Below are positions 8,121-16,605 of a stretch of DNA of 64,000 nucleotides, one piece after another. Position numbers and translations under genes: made by a program. The notes beneath the pieces were generated by a model. The model was not told where the DNA came from and did not search any database. It saw nothing but the letters and a program-made list of their open reading frames with translations. Numbering within the stretch: position 1 is the first letter of the stretch; each line of letters opens with the position of its first letter. The DNA is from Streptomyces sp. Act143 (GTDB lineage Bacteria > Actinomycetota > Actinomycetes > Streptomycetales > Streptomycetaceae), in assembly GCF_003143935.1 (NCBI RefSeq), contig NZ_QFRX01000001.1:6021816-6085815 (forward strand). The letters are read 5' to 3'.

Positions 8121-9173
8121 ATGACACCCCCGGAGCCCGGTGAAACCCGGACAGCAGGACGTTCGACGCAGACCGCGACGCTCGCCGAGATCGCCCGCGA
8201 GGCAGGCGTCTCCGCGCCGACTGTTTCGAAGGTCCTCAATGGACGGGCCGATGTCGCCCCGGCGACCCGGACCCGAGTCGAGGAGCTGCTGCGCGCCCAC
8301 GGCTATCGCCGACGACGGGCCGAGGCGAGCCGCTCCCCCCTCATCGACCTGGTCTTCCACGAGCTGGAGAGCGCCTGGGCGATGGAGGTCATCCGCGGCG
8401 TGGAGAACGTGGCGCGGGACGCCGGGCTGAGCGTGGTGCTCAGCGAGAGCGCGGGCCGGCTCACCCCGGGCCGGACCTGGGCCGACCAGGTCGCCGCCCG
8501 GCGCCCGCACGGCGTCATCCTCGTGCTGTCCGGGCTCGACGAGTCCCAGCGCGCCCTGCTGACCAGCCGCTCCATCCCGTTCGTCGTCATGGACCCGGCC
8601 GGCGACCCCGGCGCCGACGTGCCGTCCATCGGCGCCACCAACTGGCAGGGCGGCCTCGCCGCCACCCGGCACCTGGTCGAACTCGGCCACACCCGGATCG
8701 GCGCCATCAGCGGCCCGTCCCGCATGATGTGCAGCCGGGCCCGTGTCGACGGCTACCGGGCCGCGCTGGAGACCGCCGGGCTGCCCGTCGACCCCGCGCT
8801 GATCAAGAACGGCGACTTCCACCACGAGGCCGGCTACCGGCTCGGCCTGGACCTGCTGCGCCGCGAGGACCGGCCCACCGCCGTCTTCGCGGGCAACGAC
8901 CTCCAGGCGCTCGGGCTCTACGAGGCCGCGCGGGAGCTGGGGCTGCGCATCCCGGACGACCTGAGCGTCGTCGGCTTCGACGATCTGCCGGTCGCGCCCT
9001 GGGTGGGGCCGCCGCTGACGACCGTACGGCAGCCGCTCACCGAGATGGCCGAGGCGGCGGCGAAGCTCGTGCTCGACCTCGCGCGCGAGGAGGGAACGCC
9101 GGCGGCGACGCGGGTGGAGCTGGCGACGAGTCTGGTGGTGCGCAGCAGCACGGCGGCGCCGCCTGTGCATTAG
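8121..9173 (+). CDS. LacI-family transcriptional regulator
   Basis: A 350-residue repressor: N-terminal helix-turn-helix at about residues 15-62 (ATLAEIAREAGVSAPTVSKV, hinge helix around RTRVEELLRAHGY), then a periplasmic-binding-protein-like effector domain with the usual AVFAGNDLQALGLYEAA and DLSVVGFDDLPVAPWVGPPL blocks. It is divergent from the GH3 gene and immediately upstream of the GH10 xylanase, so it probably senses a xylan-derived sugar and controls both. Direct CGAA-type repeats sit in front of it. The ATG at 8121 has no strong ribosome site. Confidence 0.93.
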   Translation: MTPPEPGETRTAGRSTQTATLAEIAREAGVSAPTVSKVLNGRADVAPATRTRVEELLRAHGYRRRRAEASRSPLIDLVFHELESAWAMEVIRGVENVARDAGLSVVLSESAGRLTPGRTWADQVAARRPHGVILVLSGLDESQRALLTSRSIPFVVMDPAGDPGADVPSIGATNWQGGLAATRHLVELGHTRIGAISGPSRMMCSRARVDGYRAALETAGLPVDPALIKNGDFHHEAGYRLGLDLLRREDRPTAVFAGNDLQALGLYEAARELGLRIPDDLSVVGFDDLPVAPWVGPPLTTVRQPLTEMAEAAAKLVLDLAREEGTPAATRVELATSLVVRSSTAAPPVH

Positions 9174-9194
9174 GGAGGGAGAGGCGTCGCCGTA

Positions 9195-9223
9195 TTGACG
9201 GGTGTGCCGTGGCACCCCACACT
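9195..9223 (+). promoter_or_regulatory. Possible xylanase promoter
   Basis: TTGACG (9195-9200) is 17 nt from CACACT (9218-9223). The -35 element matches the housekeeping consensus well and the -10 only half; transcription would start about 40 nt before the xylanase start codon and just upstream of the palindrome at 9249. Confidence 0.4.
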
Positions 9224-9248
9224 GCCCCGAAGTCAATCGGTTGTTCGA

Positions 9249-9261
9249 CCGAAACTTTCGG
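9249..9261. promoter_or_regulatory. Palindromic operator overlapping the xylanase ribosome site
   Basis: CCGAAACTTTCGG is a perfect 13-bp palindrome with CGAAA/TTTCG arms. Its last two bases are the first bases of the GGAGG (9260-9264) that serves the xylanase ATG at 9273. The arms match the element found in Streptomyces xylanase promoters and the dyad near the LacI gene start. Confidence 0.65.
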
Positions 9262-9272
9262 AGGCACCCGCG

Positions 9273-10619
9273 ATGAGATCTCTGAGAACCGGCTTATCCC
9301 TGACGCCCCTCCTGGCGGTGCTCGGCGCCCTCCTGTGCACGGCGCCCGCGGCGCACGCCGCCGACACCCCGCTGCGCGACCTCGGCGCCGCCAAGGGCAA
9401 GGTCATCGGCACCGCTGTCACCGGCTCCAAGCTCACCGGGACCTACGGTGACCTCGCCGGGGCGCAGTTCGGTTCGCTGACCCCCGGCAACGCCATGAAG
9501 TGGGGCTCGGTCGAGCCGGCCCGGGGCAGCTTCGACTGGGCCGAGGCCGACCGGATCGTGAACTTCGCCGAGGCCCACGGCCAGCAGGTGCGCGGCCACA
9601 CCCTGGTCTGGCACAGCCAGAACCCGAGCTGGCTGACCAACGGCACCTGGACACCGGCCCAGCTGAGCACCCTGCTCGACGACCACATCGCCACCGAGGT
9701 CGGCCGCTACAAGGGCCGCCTGGCCGCCTGGGACGTGGTGAACGAGCCGTTCAACGAGGACGGCACCTACCGCTCGACCCTCTGGTACAACGGCCTCGGC
9801 TCCGGCTACATCGCCCAGGCCCTGACCGCCGCCCGCGCCGCCGACCCGGCCGCCAAGCTGTACATCAACGACTACAACGTCGAGGGCGTCAACGCGAAGA
9901 GCACGGCCCTGTACAACCTGGTCAAGTCGCTGAAGGAGCAGGGCGTCCCGATCGACGGCGTCGGCCTCCAGGCCCACCTCGTCCTCGGCCAGGTGCCCGC
10001 CACCCTCCAGCAGAACATCCAGCGCTTCGCCGACCTCGGCGTGGACGTGGCGATCACCGAGCTGGACATCCGGATGGCGCTGCCGGCGGACAGCGCCAAG
10101 CTGGCCCAGCAGAAGGCCGACTACAAGGCGGTGACGGCGGCCTGCGTGGCCGTCGCGCGCTGCGTCAACCTCACTGTCTGGGGCTTCGCCGACTCCGACT
10201 CCTGGGTCGACAGCACCTTCCCGGGCTACGGGGCGGCGACGCCGTACGACGCGAACTACGCGCCGAAACCGGCCTACTACGGCATCGCGGAGGCGCTGGG
10301 CGGGACGACGACACCGCCGCCGACGGGGGCCTGCACGGCGACGTACAGCGTGCCGAGCCAGTGGAACACCGGGTTCACCGGGAACGTGACGATCTCCTGC
10401 TCGGGTGCCTCGCTGTCGTCCTGGAAGGTGACCTGGACGTACGGCGCCGGGCAGCAGATCACCCAGGCATGGAACGCGACCTGCACCCAGTCCGGCGCGG
10501 CCGTCAGCTGTGTCAACGCCTCCTACAACGGGAGCGTCCCGGACGGCGGCTCGGTGAGTTTCGGGTTCAACGCGTCATGGAGCGGGAGCAACCCGCTACC
10601 GACCGTGACGGTAAGTTGA
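9273..10619 (+). CDS. Secreted GH10 endo-1,4-beta-xylanase with CBM2
   Basis: A 448-residue extracellular xylanase. A signal peptide (MRSLRTGLSLTPLL... cleaved near AHA-ADTP, residue 29) precedes a GH10 barrel with LTPGNAMKW, VRGHTLVWHSQNPSWL, the acid/base Glu in WDVVNEPF (about residue 158) and the nucleophile Glu in AITELDIRM (about 263). After a short TTTPPP linker at about 350 a family-2 carbohydrate-binding module follows (CTATYSVPSQWNTGFTGNVT ... SFGFNASWSGSNPLP) with the terminal disulfide-type Cys and the surface tryptophans of cellulose/xylan binders. GGAGG at 9260 supports the ATG. It sits downstream of a LacI regulator and divergent from the GH3 enzyme that could finish xylan breakdown. 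Confidence 0.96.
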   Translation: MRSLRTGLSLTPLLAVLGALLCTAPAAHAADTPLRDLGAAKGKVIGTAVTGSKLTGTYGDLAGAQFGSLTPGNAMKWGSVEPARGSFDWAEADRIVNFAEAHGQQVRGHTLVWHSQNPSWLTNGTWTPAQLSTLLDDHIATEVGRYKGRLAAWDVVNEPFNEDGTYRSTLWYNGLGSGYIAQALTAARAADPAAKLYINDYNVEGVNAKSTALYNLVKSLKEQGVPIDGVGLQAHLVLGQVPATLQQNIQRFADLGVDVAITELDIRMALPADSAKLAQQKADYKAVTAACVAVARCVNLTVWGFADSDSWVDSTFPGYGAATPYDANYAPKPAYYGIAEALGGTTTPPPTGACTATYSVPSQWNTGFTGNVTISCSGASLSSWKVTWTYGAGQQITQAWNATCTQSGAAVSCVNASYNGSVPDGGSVSFGFNASWSGSNPLPTVTVS

Positions 10620-10720
10620 GAAAAGTTAGATTTTCCGAAGAAAACTGCCTCCGGGCGGTACGCCCGTAATAATTCGGACTTACGTTCCTCTCCGTGAACG
10701 GAGACGACGAAGGCAGACCA

Positions 10721-11734
10721 GTGGGCCGGCGGCGGTCGCGGATATGGAAGGCCGCCGGCCTCACTCTCGCGGGCGTGCTGGTGGCGGGAGCCGCCACCGG
10801 CGGCTGGGTGTACTGGCACCTGAACAGCAACATCAAGAGCGTCGACATCGACCAGGCGCTCGGCGACGACCGCCCGGCGAAGCCGACGGTGACCCCGTCC
10901 CCCTCCGCCTCCGCGAGCCCGCTGCCGACCGAGGCCCTCAACATCCTGGTCCTCGGCTCGGACTCACGCAGCGGCAAGGAGAACCAGGCGCTCGGCGGCG
11001 GCGACAGCACCGGCGCCCGCTCCGACACGGCGATGGTCGTGCACATCGACGCGGGCCGCACCGCGGCCACGGTCGTCAGCATCCCGCGCGACACGCTCGT
11101 CACCCGCCCGTCCTGCCCGCTGGAGGACGGCGGTTCGACGGCGGTGGCGTACCGGGCGATGTTCAACAGCGCGTACTCGGTGGGCGGCCCGGTCTGTGCC
11201 GTGAAGACCGTCGAGTCGATCACGAACGTCCGCATGGACCACTACCTGGAGATCGACTTCGCGGGCTTCGCGAAGCTGGTGAACGCCCTCGGCGGGGTCA
11301 CGGTGACGACGGACGAGGACATCGACGACTCCAGCAGCCATCTGACGCTGGAAGCGGGCACCCACCACCTGAACGGCAAGCAGGCCCTCGCGCTCGCCCG
11401 CACCCGGCACGGCATCGGCGACGGCAGCGACCTCGGCCGGATAGGCCTCCAGCAGAAACTGGTGAAGGCCCTGTTGGAACAGATCTCCTCGACCGACCTG
11501 CTCACTTCCCCCACCAAGCTCTACTCGGTCGCCGACGCGATCACCGGCAGCCTCACCACCGACACCGGCCTCGACTCGCTGACCGGACTGATGGACCTCG
11601 GCCGGAGCCTGCAGGGGCTGTCGGCGGACCAGGTGAAGACGGTGACGATGCCGGTCGTGCAGGCGCCCTCGGACCACAACCGGGTGGTGGCGGACGAGCC
11701 GGAGGCGAGCGAGCTGTGGGAGTCGCTGCGGTGA
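10721..11734 (+). CDS. LytR-CpsA-Psr (LCP) family cell-wall glycopolymer ligase
   Basis: A type II membrane protein: a basic N terminus, one membrane helix (AAGLTLAGVLVAGAATGGWVY), then the extracellular LCP domain with LNILVLGSDSR, RSDTAMVVHID, SIPRDTLV, the central DHYLEIDFAGFAKLVNALGG and LNGKQALALARTRHG containing the catalytic arginines. LCP enzymes attach teichoic-acid-like or other polymers to peptidoglycan. I chose GTG 10721 because GAAGG at 10709-10713 gives 7-nt spacing; GTG 10694 would add nine residues but has no ribosome site. A 6-bp hairpin at 10652-10666 separates it from the xylanase. Confidence 0.9.
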   Translation: MGRRRSRIWKAAGLTLAGVLVAGAATGGWVYWHLNSNIKSVDIDQALGDDRPAKPTVTPSPSASASPLPTEALNILVLGSDSRSGKENQALGGGDSTGARSDTAMVVHIDAGRTAATVVSIPRDTLVTRPSCPLEDGGSTAVAYRAMFNSAYSVGGPVCAVKTVESITNVRMDHYLEIDFAGFAKLVNALGGVTVTTDEDIDDSSSHLTLEAGTHHLNGKQALALARTRHGIGDGSDLGRIGLQQKLVKALLEQISSTDLLTSPTKLYSVADAITGSLTTDTGLDSLTGLMDLGRSLQGLSADQVKTVTMPVVQAPSDHNRVVADEPEASELWESLR

Positions 11735-11900
11735 CGGCAACCCCTGGGCGGGGCGGTGCGGTCGCTGCGGGGACGGCCGACGGGCGTGGTGACGGACTCG
11801 GCGTTCGTGTTCGGGGGAGCTCAAGGAGTTTGCCGACCGACGCGTCGCTGACCTGCGGAAACGGCGCCGCGAAAAAATCTTGGGGAATTTCCGGCGCCGG

Positions 11901-11927
11901 TGTCGATTCCGTCGCCCTCCGATCGAC
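11901..11927 (+). promoter_or_regulatory. Candidate ECF42-type promoter
   Basis: TGTCGA (11901-11906), a 17-nt spacer and CGAC (11924-11927) match the ECF42 promoter pattern (TGTCGA and CGAY) as I remember it. It lies 54 bp upstream of the DGPF/YCII gene, the conserved partner and target of ECF42 factors, and an ECF42 gene is next downstream. Confidence 0.6.
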
Positions 11928-11981
11928 GCATGGTTGAGCGGCCGGAGAAAAGAAGCCCCGGCCCCGACCAAGGAGCCTCAG

Positions 11982-12338
11982 ATGCCCCGCTACCTCTCCC
12001 TCGTGCAGATCGACGAGTCCAACGCCCCCGCCGAAGGCCCCAGCCCCGAGCTGATGGAGCGGATGGGGTCGCTGATCGAGGAGATCACCAAGGCCGGTGT
12101 CATGCTCGACACCGCCGGTCTCACCCCGTCCGCCCAGGGCACCCGCGTGCACTGGGAGGGCGGGAAGCTCTCCGTCACCGACGGGCCCTTCACCGAGGCC
12201 AAGGAGGTCGTCGGCGGGTACGCGATCATGCAGTGCAAGGACAAGGCCGAGGCGCTGGAGTGGACCAAGCGGTTCCTCCAGGTGCACGAGGAGTACTGGA
12301 CCGTCACCTGCGAGGTGCGGGAGATCGCCGAGGGCTGA
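11982..12338 (+). CDS. DGPF/YCII-domain protein
   Basis: A 118-residue protein of the YCII-related superfamily: RYLSLVQIDE, then the eponymous VTDGPFTEAKEVVGGYAIMQ motif and a C-terminal FLQVHEEYW. The fold is a ferredoxin-like dimer with a conserved His/Asp pair; biochemical role is not established. The ATG at 11982 follows AAGGAG. These proteins are nearly always encoded beside an ECF42 sigma factor, as here, and the upstream TGTCGA/CGAC promoter suggests direct control by it. Confidence 0.9.
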   Translation: MPRYLSLVQIDESNAPAEGPSPELMERMGSLIEEITKAGVMLDTAGLTPSAQGTRVHWEGGKLSVTDGPFTEAKEVVGGYAIMQCKDKAEALEWTKRFLQVHEEYWTVTCEVREIAEG

Positions 12339-12382
12339 GTTCTCCTTGGCGGGCGGCGCCCGCGGGTGTTGCATGGGGGACT

Positions 12383-13651
12383 GTGAGCCCACAGTCCCCC
12401 CAGCCCCACGGCGACCCGCGGCACGCCATCGAGACCGTCTTCCGGATCGAGTCGCCCCGCATTGTCGCCGCCGTCACCCGCACCGTCCGTGACGTCGGCA
12501 TCGCCGAGGAACTCGCCCAGGACGCGCTCGTCGCCGCCCTGGAGCAGTGGCCGCGCGACGGTGTCCCCGACAACCCGGGCGCCTGGCTCATGACCGCCGC
12601 CCGGCGCCGGGCCGTCGACCTGGTCCGGCGCCGCGAGAACTACGCCCGCAAGCTCCAGGAGATCGGGCGGGAGCTGCCGGAGACGGTCCCGTTCGACGAA
12701 CCCGCCGACCCCGACGACATCGACGACGACCTGCTCCGGCTCGTCTTCACCACCTGCCATCCGGTCCTCTCCGCCGAGGCCCGCGTCGCCCTCACCCTCC
12801 GGCTCCTGGGCGGCCTCACGACGGCCGAGATCGCCCGCGCCTTCCTCACCCCCGAGGCGACCGTCGCCCAGCGCATCGTCCGCGCCAAGCGCACCCTCGC
12901 CACCAGGAACGTCGCCTTCGAGGTGCCGTACGGCGTCGAGCGCGAGGCCCGGCTGGGTGACGTACTCGACGTCATCTACCTCGTCTTCAACGAGGGGTAC
13001 GCCGCCACCGTCGGCGACGACTGGCTGCGGCCGGGGCTCTGCGAGGACGCCCTGCGGCTGGCCCGCCTGCTGTCCGGGCTGATGCCGAAGGAGCCCGAAG
13101 TGCACGGCCTCGCGGCGCTGTTGGAGTTCCAGGCGTCCCGCACCGCCGCCCGCACCGGCCCCGACGGCGCTCCCGTCCTCCTCAGGGATCAGAACCGCCG
13201 CCGCTGGAACCGCATGCTCATCGCCCGCGGCATCAGGGCACTCGAGCGGGCGGAGGCCACCGCCACCGGCGCCCCCGGCCCGTACGTCCTCCAGGCCACC
13301 ATCGCGGCCTGCCACGCGCACGCGTACACCTACGAGGAGACCGACTGGGCCACCATCGCCGCCCTGTACGGTCTGCTGGCCGCCCGCGCCCCGTCCCCGG
13401 TCGTCGAACTCAACCGCGCGGTCGCCGTGTCGATGGCCGAGGGACCGGAAACGGCCCTGGAGATCGTCGACGCCCTGACCCCCCACCTGCGCGACTATCA
13501 CCTGCTGCCCAGCGTGCGCGGCGACCTCCTGCACCGGCTCGGCCGTACGGCGGAGGCGGCGGCCGAGTTCCAACGCGCCGCCGCCCTCGCCCGCAACGAA
13601 CGCGAGCGGGAACTGCTGCGGCGCCGCGCGCGGGAGGCTCAGGCCGGCTGA
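12383..13651 (+). CDS. ECF42-group RNA polymerase sigma factor
   Basis: A 422-residue sigma factor. Residues 1-180 hold sigma2 (ESPRIVAAVTRTVRD, AEELAQDALVAALEQWP, NPGAWLMTAARRRAVDLVRR) and sigma4 (LTLRLLGGLTTAEIARAFLT, TVAQRIVRAKRTL); the remaining 240 residues form the long helical extension (DVIYLVFNEGYAAT, then FQASRTAARTGPDGAPVLL and tetratricopeptide-like repeats) typical of ECF42, which replaces a separate anti-sigma factor. The upstream gene encodes the DGPF partner. The GTG at 12383 is the first plausible start, with only a GGGGA nearby. The 3' end overlaps the convergent methyltransferase by 13 bp. Confidence 0.92.
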   Translation: MSPQSPQPHGDPRHAIETVFRIESPRIVAAVTRTVRDVGIAEELAQDALVAALEQWPRDGVPDNPGAWLMTAARRRAVDLVRRRENYARKLQEIGRELPETVPFDEPADPDDIDDDLLRLVFTTCHPVLSAEARVALTLRLLGGLTTAEIARAFLTPEATVAQRIVRAKRTLATRNVAFEVPYGVEREARLGDVLDVIYLVFNEGYAATVGDDWLRPGLCEDALRLARLLSGLMPKEPEVHGLAALLEFQASRTAARTGPDGAPVLLRDQNRRRWNRMLIARGIRALERAEATATGAPGPYVLQATIAACHAHAYTYEETDWATIAALYGLLAARAPSPVVELNRAVAVSMAEGPETALEIVDALTPHLRDYHLLPSVRGDLLHRLGRTAEAAAEFQRAAALARNERERELLRRRAREAQAG

Positions 13652-14805
13652 CCGAGCAGCATGGTGGGGGCGCCGGCGACCCGGGTGAGGAAGACGGTCA
13701 GCGCGGCCTTGCCGTGCGGTTTCGGCAGGGCCTTCCTGCGCAGCTCCTCCGGCTCCACCGCCGAACCCCGCTTCTTCACGGTGAGGATTCCGACCTCACG
13801 CTCACGCAACAGCGCCTTCAGCTTCTTCACGTTGAAGGGGAGTTGGCCGGTGATCTCGTAGGCGGTGGCGTACGGGGTCACGCGCAGCTCGTCCGCGGTG
13901 ATGTACGCGATCGTCTCGTCGATCAGCCCGCCCTCCAGATCCTCGGCCACCTCGGCGACCAGGTGGGCGCGGATGACGGCGCCGTCGGGCTCGTACAAGT
14001 ACCTTCCGACAGGCCGGACTTCGGGGTCGGGGAGGCCGCGGCCGAGGAGGGTGCGGGGGCCCGGGAGGAGGGTGGCGCGGACTCCGCCAGGCTCGGTGCC
14101 GAACCACAGCACCGCCTCCTTCACGTCCCCGCCGTCCGAGATCCACTCCGCCTCGGCCTCGGCGGGGATCGCCTCGTGGGGGACGCCGGGTGCGATCTTC
14201 AGGGCGGCGTGCGGCGCCTTCGCCGCCGCCTGTACCGCCCAGGACAGGGGAGGGGAGTAGGCCTCCGGGTCGAAGATCCTGCCGCGACCGCCGCGTCGCG
14301 CCGGGTCCACGAACACCGCGTCGTACGCGGACGTGTCGACCTCCGTGACATCCGCCTCCCGCACCTCGATCAGCCCGGCCAGCCCCAGCGCCTCGGCGTT
14401 CGCCCGTGCCACGGCCGCCGTGAACGGGTCCCGGTCCACGGCGAGGACCCTGATCCCGGCCCGTGCGAGGGCGATCGCGTCGCCGCCGATCCCGCAGCAC
14501 AGATCGGCGACGGACCGCACGCCCAGCGCCCGGAAGCACTCCGCGCGATACGTGGCCACGCTCGCCCGCGTCGACTGCTCGACCCCGTTCGGGGTGAAGA
14601 ACATCCGCTCCGCGTCCTCGGTCCCGAACTTCGCCGCCGCCCGCTGCCGCAGCCGCGCCTGGCCGAGCGCCGCCGACACCAGGTCCGCGGGGTGCTCGCG
14701 GCGCAGCCGGGTGGCGACGGTGAGTTCGTCGGCGGGGGCGGTGCCGCGCACTTCGTCGAGGAGGGCGCGGCCCTCGGGGGTGAGGAGGGGGGTGAGGTCG
14801 GTCAC
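13639..14805 (-). CDS. Class I SAM-dependent methyltransferase with THUMP-like C terminus
   Basis: A 388-residue protein. After a helical N terminus that includes AAKFGTEDAERMFFTPNGVEQ, the Rossmann SAM-binding motif VADLCCGIGGDAIALARAG appears near residue 100, motif II LAVDRDPF, and a catalytic-loop-like DAVFVDPARR. The C-terminal third (DELRVTPYATAYEITGQLPF, KKLKALL, LTVKKRGSAVEPEELRRKAL) is the THUMP-like segment seen in putative RNA methyltransferases. The substrate is unknown; an RNA base is the best guess. The gene is monocistronic, convergent with the ECF42 gene. Confidence 0.85.
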   Translation of the reverse strand: MTDLTPLLTPEGRALLDEVRGTAPADELTVATRLRREHPADLVSAALGQARLRQRAAAKFGTEDAERMFFTPNGVEQSTRASVATYRAECFRALGVRSVADLCCGIGGDAIALARAGIRVLAVDRDPFTAAVARANAEALGLAGLIEVREADVTEVDTSAYDAVFVDPARRGGRGRIFDPEAYSPPLSWAVQAAAKAPHAALKIAPGVPHEAIPAEAEAEWISDGGDVKEAVLWFGTEPGGVRATLLPGPRTLLGRGLPDPEVRPVGRYLYEPDGAVIRAHLVAEVAEDLEGGLIDETIAYITADELRVTPYATAYEITGQLPFNVKKLKALLREREVGILTVKKRGSAVEPEELRRKALPKPHGKAALTVFLTRVAGAPTMLLGQPA

Positions 14806-14895
14806 CGGTTCATTGTGGGCCAGTCGGTGGATGGTCCGCTTCCGGCGGCGGTGTCGGCCCGGGCGTGGAGCGGTGGCCTGCGAAGATCCAGCGCC

Positions 14896-15807
14896 ATGGG
14901 ATCAGTAGTACAAACTGACAAAAACAGGCCGAAGTGGGGGGTCCGGGGCACCCTCGCCGTCCTGGCCCTCGCCGTGGTCGCCTCCGGCTGTGCGCAGGGC
15001 GAGAGCACCAAGGTCCGCCCGGCGCCCGGCCAGCAGCCCCTGAAGGCGCCCCCGGCCCGCGCGCTCGACGCGTACGCCACCAAGCTGCGCGCCTCGGCGC
15101 GGATCGCCGAACGCTGGGGTCTGGCCAGGGTCCCGCTGACGCCCCCCGCGCCGCCCGCGAAGAAGCCGCACATCACCACCCGTAAGGGCTTCGAGGTCGA
15201 CGGTCACGAGGAGCGCGGCCTGCCGCCCGTCTTCACCACGATCCCCACCAAGCAGAAGATCGTCTTCCTCACCATCGACGACGGCGCCGAGAAGGACCCG
15301 GCGTTCCTGCGGATGATGAGCGAGCTGAAGATCCCGTACACCGCCTTCCTCAGCGACTACCTGGTCAAGGAGGACTACGGGTACTTCAAGCGGATGCAGG
15401 ACCGGGGGACGGTGCTCAACAACCACACCCTCCACCACCCCTACCTGCCCGGGCTGTCCCCCGCCCGCCAGAAGCGCGAGATCTGCGGCATGCAGGACGT
15501 GATCGAGAAGCGCTACGGCAAACGGCCGCTGCTGTTCCGCCCGCCCTTCGGCAACTACGACGAGGACACCCTGGTCGCGGCGAAGGCGTGCGGGGTGAAG
15601 TACGCGCCGATCTGGAACGAGGAGGTCTTCGTCGACCACTGGGAGTACCGCGAGTGGGACCGGAAGATCCACCCGGGCGACATCGTGCTGAGTCACTTCC
15701 GCGGCCGGGAGGACTGGAAGGGCACCATGCCGGACATGGTCAGGCGCTTCCTGGACAAGATCACGGCCGAGGGGTTCGCGGTGGCCCGGCTGGAGGACTA
15801 CTTGTGA
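14896..15807 (+). CDS. Polysaccharide deacetylase lipoprotein
   Basis: A 303-residue lipoprotein with lipobox VVASGC (Cys32) and a NodB-type deacetylase domain: motif 1 FLTIDDGAEKD with the catalytic and metal Asp pair, motif 2 NNHTLHHPYL (metal His pair), motif 3 RPPFGNYD, and a late GDIVLSHF containing motif 5 His. It probably removes N- or O-acetyl groups from a cell-wall or surface polysaccharide outside the membrane. Its stop overlaps the start of the following deacetylase (GTGA), and both proteins end RLEDYL, which points to tandem duplication. Confidence 0.9.
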   Translation: MGSVVQTDKNRPKWGVRGTLAVLALAVVASGCAQGESTKVRPAPGQQPLKAPPARALDAYATKLRASARIAERWGLARVPLTPPAPPAKKPHITTRKGFEVDGHEERGLPPVFTTIPTKQKIVFLTIDDGAEKDPAFLRMMSELKIPYTAFLSDYLVKEDYGYFKRMQDRGTVLNNHTLHHPYLPGLSPARQKREICGMQDVIEKRYGKRPLLFRPPFGNYDEDTLVAAKACGVKYAPIWNEEVFVDHWEYREWDRKIHPGDIVLSHFRGREDWKGTMPDMVRRFLDKITAEGFAVARLEDYL

Positions 15808-16514
15808 GGGCCTTGACGGCCGCTGTGGCGATGGCCCTGCTGCTGACCGGCTGCGCCCAGTCCGTCGACCCCCTCGAACGGCTGGGCAGGAAGGCGGTCA
15901 CGTACGGCGCCAAGGGGGTGCGGTCCGGGCCCGCCGTGCCGGTGGTGACGCGGGTCCGCACCGCCGACAAGGTGGTCTTCCTGACGTACGACGACGGCGC
16001 CGAACGGGACCCGCGCTTCGTCCGGCTGGTCCGCGAACGGCGGCTGCCCGTCAGCATGTTCCTCACCGACAGCGTGGCCGGGCCCGGCTACGGCCACTTC
16101 GCCCGGCTGCGGTCGGTGGGGGCCGGTATCCAGAACCACACCCTCGACCACGCCGCCCTGCGCGGCCTGCCCTACGCCGGCCAGCGCGCCGAGATCTGCG
16201 GCCAGCAGGACAAACTCGCCGCCCGCTTCGGCGTCCGCCCGCGCTACTTCCGGCCGCCCTACGGCACGTACGACACCACGACCCTGCGCGCGGCGACGGA
16301 CTGCGGCATCGGGGCGGTCGTGCTGTGGCGGGTGTCGATGGAGGACGGCAGACCGGCCTACGCGAGCGGAGAGCACCGCCTGCTCCCCGGCGACATCGTC
16401 TCCCTGCCGTCGACGGAGGCGACCGGGCTGACCCTGGTGGAGCGCACGACACGCCTGCTGCGGGAGATCGGGAAGGCGGGTCTGCGGGTGGGGCGGCTGG
16501 AGGACTACCTCTGA
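15804..16514 (+). CDS. Second polysaccharide deacetylase lipoprotein
   Basis: A 236-residue lipoprotein (lipobox LLLTGC, Cys17) translationally coupled to the preceding deacetylase. It keeps FLTYDDGAERD and RPPYGTYD, and QNHTLDHAAL preserves both metal-binding His positions. At the C terminus the GDIVLSHF of its neighbour is replaced by GDIVSLPST, so the motif-5 histidine is missing; activity may be altered. It lacks the 80-residue spacer found after the lipobox in its neighbour. Confidence 0.87.
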   Translation: MRALTAAVAMALLLTGCAQSVDPLERLGRKAVTYGAKGVRSGPAVPVVTRVRTADKVVFLTYDDGAERDPRFVRLVRERRLPVSMFLTDSVAGPGYGHFARLRSVGAGIQNHTLDHAALRGLPYAGQRAEICGQQDKLAARFGVRPRYFRPPYGTYDTTTLRAATDCGIGAVVLWRVSMEDGRPAYASGEHRLLPGDIVSLPSTEATGLTLVERTTRLLREIGKAGLRVGRLEDYL

Positions 16515-16558
16515 CAGCGGGAGGGCTGCCGCTGTCAGCATCCGATGTAGGGACGCAA

Positions 16559-16585
16559 TTAGCAGTCCGCTTGACCGAGTGCTAA
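16559..16585. promoter_or_regulatory. CIRCE operator 1 (HrcA site)
   Basis: TTAGCAGTC-N9-GAGTGCTAA: a 9-9-9 inverted repeat with one mismatch to the CIRCE consensus TTAGCACTC-N9-GAGTGCTAA. The spacer contains the -35 element of the groES promoter. HrcA would repress at normal temperature. Confidence 0.93.
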
Positions 16586-16598
16586 TCACGGTCATAGT
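16571..16598 (+). promoter_or_regulatory. groES promoter
   Basis: TTGACC (16571-16576) and CATAGT (16593-16598) with a 16-nt spacer. The -35 is inside CIRCE 1 and the -10 lies between the two CIRCE copies, so HrcA binding would block RNA polymerase directly. Confidence 0.75.
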
Positions 16599-16605
16599 CT
16601 CGGCT

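Noticed and set aside
10694..10720. GTG 10694 as start of the LCP protein.
   Set aside because: No ribosome site precedes it, whereas GTG 10721 has GAAGG at 7-nt spacing and still leaves a complete membrane anchor.
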